A DNA stretch of 38,305 nucleotides from Sphingomonadales bacterium UBA658 (lineage in GTDB: Bacteria; Pseudomonadota; Alphaproteobacteria; Sphingomonadales; Sphingomonadaceae): NCBI GenBank assembly GCA_002299195.1, contig DBOA01000174.1, positions 1 through 38,305 on the forward strand, read 5' to 3'. Position 1 is the stretch's first letter, and each line of letters begins with the position of its first letter. The notes beneath the pieces are model-generated. The model saw only the letters and a list, made by a program, of their open reading frames with translations. It searched no databases and was not told the origin of the DNA. Below, piece after piece: positions 31,642 through 38,305 of this stretch. The position numbers and the translations under genes were made by a program.

Positions 31642-32301
31642 ATGGCCGTCGTCACTGCTCCAAGAATTCTGCTTGTCGCGAGCGCGCTGTTGTTGGCGTC
31701 TTGCAGCGCGCGTGAGGCCCCGAAAACGACACGCACGGGTGCAAACGCAACAACGGAAAATGCGCGGCAGTGCATGGCGGGTTTAAAAGAAAAATCAGTC
31801 CGCTTTGCCGGTTTGCCCAACAAAAGTTTTGACGGCGGGTGCCGCACGATCGACACGGTCAAGCTCATGGATTTTGGCACGCCGGCCACCAATTTGGGGG
31901 CGATGACGTGCCCGCTGGCCGCCAATTTTACCGATTGGGCACGTTATGCCGTGCGCCCCGCCGCCAAGCAATATTTGGGCGCTGAGGTCGTCCGTATCGA
32001 AACAATGGGCACATTCAATTGCCGGAACATCTATGGGATGCGTTCGGGCAAATTATCAGAACATGCCTTTGCCAATGCAGTAGACGTCTCGGCGTTTGTT
32101 TTGCGCGACGGCCGCCGGGTGTCCGTGCACACAGGCTGGAACGGATCAAGCGAAGAACGCGCCTTCCTGCGCCGTCTGCACCAGTCCGCCTGCAAAAGGT
32201 TCGGCACTGTGCTTGGCCCCGATTATAACGCTGCGCATGCCAACCATTTTCACTTGGACATGGCCCGATCGATGCGCAACGGTACATCCTTTTGTCGATG
32301 A
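31642..32301 (+). CDS. Extensin-like (PF06904) lipoprotein
   Basis: The 219-residue protein starts with a lipoprotein signal ending in LLLASC, Cys21 being the likely lipidation site. The C-terminal domain belongs to the extensin-like family, which resembles the LD-carboxypeptidase/M15 peptidase fold: LSEHAFANAVDVSAFVL carries a His and an Asp of zinc-ligand type, and AAHANHFHLD provides the second pair. Several Cys residues (CRTID, MTCPLA, FNCRN) suggest disulphides. It may act on peptidoglycan, but activity in this family is poorly known. There is no clear ribosome binding site at 31642. The next gene starts 40 bases further on. Confidence 0.88.
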   Translation: MAVVTAPRILLVASALLLASCSAREAPKTTRTGANATTENARQCMAGLKEKSVRFAGLPNKSFDGGCRTIDTVKLMDFGTPATNLGAMTCPLAANFTDWARYAVRPAAKQYLGAEVVRIETMGTFNCRNIYGMRSGKLSEHAFANAVDVSAFVLRDGRRVSVHTGWNGSSEERAFLRRLHQSACKRFGTVLGPDYNAAHANHFHLDMARSMRNGTSFCR

Positions 32302-32341
32302 GGGGTGGCAGAACACGCCCTTGCACCCTATATACAGGGTA

Positions 32342-33208
32342 ATGACAGACACAAAAATTAACGATCGCCGCTTCTACAAGGCACAACAAGAAGCCGACTT
32401 TGCTGAACAGCAACTCTCCACCCCGCAAACGCAAAGCAAGTCGTACCGGCTCGCATTTCAGGACACCGACTTCCTGTTGCGTGAAGATTTGCGCCCCGTC
32501 CGTTTCCAGCTGGAACTGCTCAAAACCGAAATGCTGCTGGACGAGGCCAACATCGGATCCATGTTGGTCATCTACGGCTCTGCGCGCATTCCCGAAGCCG
32601 ATGCTGCAGATGCCTTGATCGCGGCGGCAACCGATGAGCGGTCGAAAATCATTGCCGAACGCATGAAGGAAAAGGCGCGTTTCTACGACGAATCCCGCCA
32701 TCTTGCGCAGCTGGCGGGACAAGCCAATGTGACGGACGAAGACGGTCGGCGCCATTTCGTGGTATGTTCGGGTGGCGGCCCATCCATCATGGAAGCCGCC
32801 AACCGCGGCGCGCATGACGTTGGCGCGGAATCCGTTGGCCTAAATATCGTGCTGCCGCATGAGCAGGCGCCAAATCTGTTTGTGACGCCGCGATTGAGTT
32901 TCCAGTTCCACTATTTCGCGTTGCGCAAAATGCACTTCTTGCTGCGCGCACGTGCCGTGGCGGTGTTCCCCGGTGGCTTTGGTACGTTCGACGAATTCTT
33001 CGAACTGCTCACGCTTGTCCAAACCGGCAAGATCAAAAAGATGCCGATCCTGCTCTTTGGTCGCGCATTCTGGAACCGTGTTGTGAATTTTGAGGAGCTT
33101 ATGCTCGAGGGCGTCATCAGCCCACGTGATCTGGAACTTTTCCAGTTTGTAGAAACCGCAGAAGAAGCATGGAATGCTATCTGCGATTTCTACGAAGTCT
33201 CAAACTGA
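32342..33208 (+). CDS. LOG-family (TIGR00730) Rossmann-fold protein
   Basis: This 288-residue protein belongs to the LOG/YgdH group, nucleotide 5'-monophosphate phosphoribohydrolases that hydrolyse AMP-type or cytokinin nucleotides. The substrate motif is PGGFGTFDEFFE (residues 210-221) and SGGGPSIMEAANRGA (143-157) is the nucleotide-binding loop. It has an N-terminal helical extension of about 70 residues, so it is of the larger alphaproteobacterial type and not the short LOG. The frame reaches 32096, but that part overlaps the extensin gene, so ATG 32342 is preferred. An ACCCT-ATATAC-AGGGT hairpin or promoter-like TATATA lies directly before it (32325-32340). Physiological substrate is unproven. 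Confidence 0.9.
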   Translation: MTDTKINDRRFYKAQQEADFAEQQLSTPQTQSKSYRLAFQDTDFLLREDLRPVRFQLELLKTEMLLDEANIGSMLVIYGSARIPEADAADALIAAATDERSKIIAERMKEKARFYDESRHLAQLAGQANVTDEDGRRHFVVCSGGGPSIMEAANRGAHDVGAESVGLNIVLPHEQAPNLFVTPRLSFQFHYFALRKMHFLLRARAVAVFPGGFGTFDEFFELLTLVQTGKIKKMPILLFGRAFWNRVVNFEELMLEGVISPRDLELFQFVETAEEAWNAICDFYEVSN

Positions 33209-33218
33209 CTTAAACTGA

Positions 33219-33848
33219 TTACTTTGCAGCAGGTGCCGCTGGTGCTGGCGCTGCGGCATCAGCCGCGGGCGCTGCAGCTGCTTCACCGGTTGCTGCATCA
33301 GCCGCAGGTGCTGCGGCGTCGGCTGCTGGTGGCGTTGGCAACGGCAGGTTTGAACCCTGCGAATTGAGATACGCGATCAAATTTGCGCGTTCTTCGGGGT
33401 TACCCAAACCAGCAAAAGTCATCTTTGTGCCGGGCGCATATTTCTTAGGGTTGGCAAGCCACTTGTCCATGCCTTCAAAGTCCCAGTTGCCGGGAACGCT
33501 TTTCAGCGCATCCGAATAGGAAAAGCCTGCAACATGGCCGTGTGATTTACCCATCGTAGCCCACAAATTTGGGCCAATTCCATTTGGTCCACCTTGCGCA
33601 ATGGTGTGGCAAGCTGCGCATTTTTTGAAAACCGCTTCGCCCTTTGCAACATCAGCAGTGGCAAGCAATGTTGCAATCGGCACAGCCGCAGCACCACCAG
33701 CTTCGCCGCCAGCTTCCGCTGCAACTGCAAAACCTTCTTTTTCAGGCGCTTCACCGTGGAAGTACATGCCCGATACGATACTTAGTCCGAGCGCGACGAT
33801 GCCGCCTGCCAAAACCCAGCCTGCAATTGTGTTACTACGATCATCCAT
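33219..33848 (-). CDS. Membrane-anchored class I c-type cytochrome
   Basis: This cytochrome carries electrons between respiratory complexes from the periplasmic face of the inner membrane (CycM/c552 type). It has 209 residues: an uncleaved N-terminal helix (IAGWVLAGGIVALGLSIVSGM), a Gly/Ala linker, the heme site CAACH (Cys77, Cys80, His81), and the distal ligand Met143 in APGTKMTFAGL. GIGPNLWATMGKSHG and FEGMDKWLANPKKYAPG are characteristic. After residue 170 it adds a tail of about 40 residues that is almost wholly Ala/Pro/Asp, ending in AAPAPAAPAAK. The tail is absent in classical members and is encoded by repetitive GCN codons. It is divergent from pheA, a pairing usual in sphingomonads. 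Confidence 0.95.
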   Translation of the reverse strand: MDDRSNTIAGWVLAGGIVALGLSIVSGMYFHGEAPEKEGFAVAAEAGGEAGGAAAVPIATLLATADVAKGEAVFKKCAACHTIAQGGPNGIGPNLWATMGKSHGHVAGFSYSDALKSVPGNWDFEGMDKWLANPKKYAPGTKMTFAGLGNPEERANLIAYLNSQGSNLPLPTPPAADAAAPAADAATGEAAAAPAADAAAPAPAAPAAK

Positions 33849-33994
33849 TGGTTATCAGCCCTGAAATGCGGTTTTAATCCGGCGTCCGTCTGACGGCCGG
33901 ATTCTCAGGCCCCTCTAATAGTGTCAGTAAGGCCGTGCAAGTGTCCAATTCCAGACTTGCCGGATAAGTTTGGCTATCCTATCGCGATGGCCAT

Positions 33995-34888
33995 ATGAAC
34001 AGTTACCCCGCACCCGCACTCGCACTTGTCAGAACCATGGCTTTAGCTGCGCATGAACAGCCTGCAAAAGCGATTGCCTTTCAAGGTGCGCCCGGCGCGA
34101 ATTCCCATCTTGCCGCGTTGGAATATGATGCGGATTGCTTGCCCCTGCCCTGTTTCTCGTTCGAAGATGCCATTGACGCCGTGAAAGACGGGTCTGCGAC
34201 CAGGGCGATTATTCCGATTGAAAATTCACTGCATGGCCGCGTGGCGGACATCCATTTTCTTCTGCCGGAATCTGGCCTCAGCATCATCGCCGAGCATTTC
34301 ATGCCGATCCGCCATTGCCTGATGGCGAAATCCGCCGAGGCGGAATTGAAAACAGCCATGAGCCACCCGCAGGCGCTTGGCCAATGCCGCCATTATCTGC
34401 GTTCGCATGGTATTATTCCGGTCGCTTATGCAGACACGGCCGCTGCGGCGGCTTTTGTTGCGGCCAATGATGACGCGTCGGCCGCCGCCATAGCGCCGCC
34501 CATTGCCGCTGAGCTATATGGCCTTGTCCCGATCAACGACGGTGTTCAGGATGATGCGAGCAATACGACGCGATTTGTCGTGTTGTCGCGTGAGCCTGTG
34601 AGCAACGTCGGGATGACGGGCACGCTGATGACGACGCTCATCTTTGAAGTGAAGAATGTCCCTGCAGCGTTATACAAGGCGATGGGCGGCTTTGCGACCA
34701 ATGGCGTCAATATGACCAAGCTGGAAAGCTATCAAAACGGCGCAAGCTTTGCCGCGACCGAATTTTTTGCGGATATCGAAGGCGCGCCGGGTGACCCAGC
34801 CGTTGACCGCGCGCTGGATGAGCTGCGCTTTCATTGCAACTCGGTCCGCCTGCTCGGCACATATGTGCAAACCCGCAATCGCGGCTGA
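33995..34888 (+). CDS. pheA: Prephenate dehydratase
   Basis: This enzyme converts prephenate to phenylpyruvate in phenylalanine synthesis. It is the monofunctional form, 297 residues, with no chorismate mutase domain. The catalytic domain opens with IAFQGAPGANSHLAAL (27-42) and has IPIENSLHGRVADIHFLL (73-90); the essential Thr lies in NTTRF (190-194). A C-terminal ACT domain starts near 210 and carries ESYQ (244-247) at the Phe-binding site, where ESRP is usual in other groups; variants starting ESY are common in alphaproteobacteria, as I recall. An ATG at 34037 is an alternative start, as neither has a strong ribosome binding site. Confidence 0.95.
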   Translation: MNSYPAPALALVRTMALAAHEQPAKAIAFQGAPGANSHLAALEYDADCLPLPCFSFEDAIDAVKDGSATRAIIPIENSLHGRVADIHFLLPESGLSIIAEHFMPIRHCLMAKSAEAELKTAMSHPQALGQCRHYLRSHGIIPVAYADTAAAAAFVAANDDASAAAIAPPIAAELYGLVPINDGVQDDASNTTRFVVLSREPVSNVGMTGTLMTTLIFEVKNVPAALYKAMGGFATNGVNMTKLESYQNGASFAATEFFADIEGAPGDPAVDRALDELRFHCNSVRLLGTYVQTRNRG

Positions 34889-34992
34889 ACGGGCCTAACC
34901 GCCCAGCCTTTCGATGGTGTCACTGCCATTTCATCCAGCGGACGCTGGTTGAATCTCTATTCGTGCCGGAATGATGCCAGTCGCATGCAACA

Positions 34993-35018
34993 GGAACCCA
35001 AAACTGTTTTCGCGCGTT
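34993..35018 (+). promoter_or_regulatory. Candidate EcfG (general stress sigma) promoter before the DUF2171 gene
   Basis: GGAAC (34993-34997), a 17-base spacer and CGTT (35015-35018) match the alphaproteobacterial EcfG consensus (GGAAC-N16/17-CGTT) exactly. Transcription would start about 20 bases before the start codon at 35047. The gene would thus belong to the PhyR/NepR/EcfG general stress regulon. Confidence 0.7.
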
Positions 35019-35046
35019 AGCTTAGCTCAATCATAAGGAGTTACGC

Positions 35047-35301
35047 ATGGCCGACCTATCGCAGATCAAAGAACATGCCGAAGTTATCGGGGCCGATGGC
35101 GTCCATGTTGGCACCGTTGATGGCATTGATGGCAACCGCATCAAGCTGACCAAGAGAGATTCAGGCCAGGGCAGCCATAAAGGGCACCATCATTATATCG
35201 ATGGCGGACTGGTCGCCATGGTTGAAGACGGCACAGTCCGGTTGTCGGCAAATGCGGACGTTGCCGTCACTTTTGAGCAAGAGGAAGACGACAAAAGCTG
35301 A
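35047..35301 (+). CDS. DUF2171 domain protein, probable general-stress protein
   Basis: The protein has 84 residues and starts at ATG 35047, with AAGGAG six bases upstream. It is one DUF2171 domain: EHAEVIGADGVHVGTVDGID, then IKLTKRDSGQGSHKGHHHYI, and VRLSANADVAVTF. This resembles a PRC-barrel-like small beta fold, with a His-rich loop GHHHY. It has no signal peptide, so it is cytosolic. Molecular function is unknown; family genes are often found among stress-induced genes in sphingomonads and rhizobia. It stands alone between pheA and the convergent polA and is preceded by an EcfG-type promoter, which supports induction under general stress. Confidence 0.92.
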   Translation: MADLSQIKEHAEVIGADGVHVGTVDGIDGNRIKLTKRDSGQGSHKGHHHYIDGGLVAMVEDGTVRLSANADVAVTFEQEEDDKS

Positions 35302-35321
35302 GGGCACAGGGCGGCGGCGTC

Positions 35322-38138
35322 TTAGTGCGCGGCGCCCCAGCTTGGCCCCGTCCCGATTTCGATACCGAGCGGGACGGTGAGCTTTACCAACGGTTCGGCC
35401 GCGCCTGCCATGATAGCCCGGATGACGTCGCTTGCCGCGGCGACATCAGCCTCGGGCAGTTCGAACACAAGTTCGTCATGCACCTGAAGCAACATCTTCA
35501 CATGGCCTAAGCCAGCGGCTTTCAACGCCGGCCCCATTTGGACCATCGCGCGCTTGATAATGTCAGCGCTTGTCCCCTGAATCGGCGCATTGATTGCAGC
35601 GCGTTCACTGCCCTGCCGTTCTGCCTGGTTGGGGGATGTGATGCGCGGAAACCATGTTTTCCGCCCGAACAATGTTGTCGAGTGCCCGCATTCGCGGACC
35701 GTGGCCATCGTCTCCTGAATATAATTCGAAATGCCCGGGAAGCGTTGGAAATAGGCGTCGATAAGCGCCTGCGCTTCGTCGGCGGTGGATTCCAAACGCT
35801 TTGAAAGACCCCATCGGGAAATGCCGTACAGAATGGAGAAGTTGATCGTCTTGGCACGGCCACGTGTGTCGCGGTTTACTTCGCCGAACAGTTCCAATGC
35901 CGTGCGCGCATGAATGTCTTCGCCCTTTTCAAAGGCATCGCGCAACGGCTCTACATCCGCGAAATGCGCCGCAAGCCGAAGCTCGATTTGGCTATAGTCG
36001 GCAGACAGGATCACATTGCCGGGTTCGGCCACAAAAGCGTCCCGGATCTGGCGACCGGTTTCGGTACGAATGGGAATATTCTGCAAGTTCGGGTCGGTCG
36101 ATGACAGCCGCCCGGTTTGCGCGCCGACGAGACTGTAGCTTGTGTGCACACGGCCCGTTTTGGGATCGATCTGCTGCTGAAGGCTGTCCGTATAGGTTGA
36201 TTTCAGCTTCGCCAGTTGCCGCCAATCGAGAACCTTGCGTGCGATATCGATGCCCTGACCCGCCAGATCTTCCAACACCGTCACATCGGTCGAATATTGC
36301 CCGGACTTGCCTTTTTTGCCGCCCTTATATCCCATTTTTCCAAACAGGATTTCGCCAAGCTGCTGTGGGCTGCCGATCGTAAACGGCTGTCCGGCAAGGC
36401 CATGAATTTCCTTTTCAAGCAATTCCATTTGCGCCGCGAACTCGGATGATAACCGCGCCAGCACCGCCCGGTCGACTTTAATGCCTAAGCATTCCATCTG
36501 CGACAGGACGGGCACGAGCGGGCGGTCCACCAGTTCATAGACGCTGGTCGCCTTTTCTGGGCTCATCCGTAACTTTAGGTGGTGCCAAAGCCGCAGGGTC
36601 ACATCGGCATCTTCCGCCGCGTAACAGGTCGCATCAGACAGCGGGACGGCGGCAAAACCAATCTGGCTTTTGCCCGTTCCCGTGACGCTTTTATAAGAGA
36701 TGCATTCATGCCCCAAATGCGTTTTGGCGAGTTCATCCATGCCATGCAGTTGACGGCCTGCATCTAAGGCGAAACTCATGACCATCGTGTCATCATAGGG
36801 CGTTATGTGCACATCATGCCGCGCCAATACCGACATGTCATATTTCAGATTTTGGCCAATTTTCAGCACGCTTGGATCGCTGAGCAGTGGGCGCAACCGT
36901 TGCAAAGCTATATTCATTTCTATCTGAACAGGCTTTTCCGCGAACATATCTGTACCGCCATGTGCCAACGGGACATAACATGCCTCCCCCGGTGCGACCG
37001 CTAGGCTGAAGCCAACAAGATTGGCGCTCGCCGCTTGCAAGCTGTCTGTTTCGGTGTCGAAACCCAAAGTTCCCGTTTCACGGGCGCGGGAAATCCAATG
37101 GTCCAGCCGAGCGACATCCGTGACGCATTCATATGTCGACACATCAATTTTGGGCATGGCGGGCGGCAAAGCGGCTGTCCCCGCTGTGGGCGCGGATACG
37201 GGGCCATCGGGTTTGCTCGCTGCCTTAGGGTTGCCGGCAATCGCCTTATTGGCAGCAGCGGTATTTGCGACGTGTCCGATACGCTTCAAAAGCGAGTTGA
37301 ACCCGTGATGCTCCAAAAATGCAGCGAGCGGCTCTTCGGGGATTGTCCCCAACGTCATGTCTTCAATCGCAATGGGCAGCGGGCAATCTTCTTTCAAAGT
37401 CACCAGCACTTTCGACAGGCGCGCTTTTTCCGCATGCTCAATCAAGTTATCGCGCATTTTGGACGGCTTCATGGAAGGGGCAGCGGCCAAGACGCTTTCG
37501 AGGTCACCGAATTCCTGAATAAGCTTGGTCGCGGTCTTTGGCCCGACGCCGGGGACGCCCGGCACATTGTCGACGCTATCGCCCATCAGCGCCAGCACAT
37601 CGCCAACCCGTTCGGGCTCGACACCGAATTTTTCGTATACTTCCTCAGCGCGGATGCGTTCGTTTTTCATCGTATCGAACATGTCGATGGATGGTTCGAC
37701 CAACTGCATCAGGTCCTTGTCGCTGCTGACGATGGTCACATGCCAGCCGGCGGCGCAAGCGGCGCGCGCATAGCTTGCGATCATGTCATCGGCCTCGACA
37801 TCATCCTCTTCGACCAACGGCAAAGAAAACGCGCGTGTCGCATCGCGGATCATCGGGAATTGTGGCCTTAAATCCTCAGGCGGGTCGGGCCTGTGCGCCT
37901 TATATTGGTCATAGATACGGTTGCGGAATGACTGGCTCGATTTATCGAGGACAACAGCCATATGTGTTGGACCATCCGCTTGATTGAGGTCGTCCGCCAG
38001 TTTCCACAGCATGGTCGTATAGCCATATACCGCGCCAACAGGCTCGCCATGTTTATTGGTGAGCGGGGGCAGCCGGTGATAGGCCCGGAAAATATAGGCG
38101 GAGCCATCGACGAGATAGAGATGCTTTTGGTCTGACAT
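35322..38138 (-). CDS. polA: DNA polymerase I
   Basis: PolA fills gaps and removes RNA primers during replication and repair. From ATG 38138 (MSDQKHLYLVDGSAYIFRAY) it has 938 residues; the frame extends ten codons further without support. The 5'-3' nuclease is residues 1 to about 290, with DSVDNVPGVPGVGPKTATKL as its helix-hairpin-helix. The 3'-5' proofreading domain retains the acidic pair in LGFDTETDSLQ (near 360). The polymerase domain has motif A (ILSADYSQIELRLAAHF), the O-helix motif B (RAKTINFSILYGISRWG, with the Phe typical of Pol I) and motif C (LLQVHDELVFELP). All three activities look intact. No strong ribosome binding site is visible. Confidence 0.98.
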   Translation of the reverse strand: MSDQKHLYLVDGSAYIFRAYHRLPPLTNKHGEPVGAVYGYTTMLWKLADDLNQADGPTHMAVVLDKSSQSFRNRIYDQYKAHRPDPPEDLRPQFPMIRDATRAFSLPLVEEDDVEADDMIASYARAACAAGWHVTIVSSDKDLMQLVEPSIDMFDTMKNERIRAEEVYEKFGVEPERVGDVLALMGDSVDNVPGVPGVGPKTATKLIQEFGDLESVLAAAPSMKPSKMRDNLIEHAEKARLSKVLVTLKEDCPLPIAIEDMTLGTIPEEPLAAFLEHHGFNSLLKRIGHVANTAAANKAIAGNPKAASKPDGPVSAPTAGTAALPPAMPKIDVSTYECVTDVARLDHWISRARETGTLGFDTETDSLQAASANLVGFSLAVAPGEACYVPLAHGGTDMFAEKPVQIEMNIALQRLRPLLSDPSVLKIGQNLKYDMSVLARHDVHITPYDDTMVMSFALDAGRQLHGMDELAKTHLGHECISYKSVTGTGKSQIGFAAVPLSDATCYAAEDADVTLRLWHHLKLRMSPEKATSVYELVDRPLVPVLSQMECLGIKVDRAVLARLSSEFAAQMELLEKEIHGLAGQPFTIGSPQQLGEILFGKMGYKGGKKGKSGQYSTDVTVLEDLAGQGIDIARKVLDWRQLAKLKSTYTDSLQQQIDPKTGRVHTSYSLVGAQTGRLSSTDPNLQNIPIRTETGRQIRDAFVAEPGNVILSADYSQIELRLAAHFADVEPLRDAFEKGEDIHARTALELFGEVNRDTRGRAKTINFSILYGISRWGLSKRLESTADEAQALIDAYFQRFPGISNYIQETMATVRECGHSTTLFGRKTWFPRITSPNQAERQGSERAAINAPIQGTSADIIKRAMVQMGPALKAAGLGHVKMLLQVHDELVFELPEADVAAASDVIRAIMAGAAEPLVKLTVPLGIEIGTGPSWGAAH

Positions 38139-38228
38139 GGCCGAGCGATAGCAGCCCGTTTTGACCAAGTCTTTTCCTAATTTGCAGCGACGCTATTGGC
38201 ACCCATATCGCAGGCGATTGCGGTGGAA

Positions 38229-38305
38229 CTATGCGCGCGACTTGCGCCACAAAAGAAGGCCGCTGGCGATAATGATCGCGGCCCCGGCAAGCGATGTCAT
38301 GTCTG
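38229..38305 (-). CDS. C-terminal end of an EamA/DMT-type transporter (partial)
   Basis: A minus-strand frame enters from the right edge and ends in TAG at 38231-38229. Its last 24 residues read DMTSLAGAAIIIASGLLLWR then KSRA. The pattern, a short loop then the last membrane helix with GAAIIIASG and a basic tail, is typical of the end of EamA (drug/metabolite transporter) proteins. Only this tail is visible, so the family call is tentative. About 90 bases separate it from the polA start. Confidence 0.6.
   Translation of the reverse strand, partial: DMTSLAGAAIIIASGLLLWRKSRA

Noticed and set aside
32096..32341. Upstream in-frame extension of the LOG-family protein
   Set aside because: It overlaps the extensin gene in another frame and shows no family similarity. 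The protein starts normally at 32342.
32015..32815. 266-codon minus-strand frame across the extensin and LOG genes
   Set aside because: It spans two well-supported plus-strand genes and has no recognisable motif.
33876..33902. CCGGC/GCCGG inverted repeat between the cytochrome c and pheA genes
   Set aside because: Imperfect pairing, no U-tract and GC-rich sequence; too weak to call a terminator or operator.
1..38305. Search for tRNA, rRNA, CRISPR, insertion sequence, integrase or toxin-antitoxin genes
   Set aside because: None found by eye: no direct-repeat arrays, no transposase or integrase motifs, and no cloverleaf-like intergenic segments.

Overview
This window looks like ordinary chromosome from an alphaproteobacterium, most likely a sphingomonad (Sphingopyxis/Sphingorhabdus-like). 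The assignment is inference from gene content and layout: a GDH-180-type NAD-glutamate dehydrogenase, a PutA without an N-terminal DNA-binding domain, a membrane-anchored c-type cytochrome beside a monofunctional prephenate dehydratase, a serC-serA-hisZ-purA run, a DUF2171 gene behind an EcfG-type general-stress promoter, and moderately GC-rich codon use throughout. I see no prophage, insertion sequence, CRISPR array, rRNA or tRNA, and base composition does not suggest a transferred island.

Layout. 1-3.7 kb: an RND efflux permease (cut by the window edge) and its lipoprotein adaptor, then the tRNA t6A enzyme Sua5/TsaC, all on the minus strand. 3.7-8.2 kb: a DmdC-like acyl-CoA dehydrogenase translationally coupled to a DUF815 AAA+ ATPase, a membrane-anchored sorbosone-dehydrogenase-like propeller protein, and two small proteins. 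8.2-12.3 kb: PutA, a glycine-zipper envelope protein and ribosomal protein L28, with two intrinsic terminators and a gap of about 280 bp that may hold a small transcript. 12.4-16.7 kb: tRNA adenosine deaminase TadA; a minus-strand operon of LytS-type kinase, LytTR regulator and dienelactone hydrolase; a PhnZ-like HD protein; and a 42-residue basic protein. 16.7-25.1 kb: NAD-glutamate dehydrogenase divergent from a dicarboxylate/glutamate symporter, then a methyltransferase and an MFS transporter with palindromic upstream DNA. 25.1-31.5 kb: a minus-strand biosynthetic run, msrQ - PepSY protein - serC - serA - hisZ - purA, with a structured leader before serC that fits the alphaproteobacterial serC RNA motif. 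31.6-38.3 kb: an extensin-like lipoprotein, a LOG-family protein, cytochrome c, prephenate dehydratase, DUF2171 protein, DNA polymerase I, and the tail of an EamA-type transporter.

How genes may work together. PutA converts proline to glutamate, the symporter probably imports glutamate or C4-dicarboxylates, and NAD-GDH converts glutamate to 2-oxoglutarate, so part of the window is a glutamate-catabolic neighbourhood. SerC and SerA are consecutive enzymes of serine synthesis. TadA, Sua5 and L28 serve translation.

I did not find a clearly new multi-gene system. The best leads are the PhnZ-like HD protein with all six expected metal ligands but an altered substrate lid, the serC leader RNA, the EcfG promoter before DUF2171, inverted repeats in the GDH/symporter and MFS promoter regions, a possible small transcript at 11.8-12.0 kb, and four convergent gene pairs that each share exactly four bases at their stop codons. 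All statements rest on reading the sequence and on recalled family knowledge; no searches were run.
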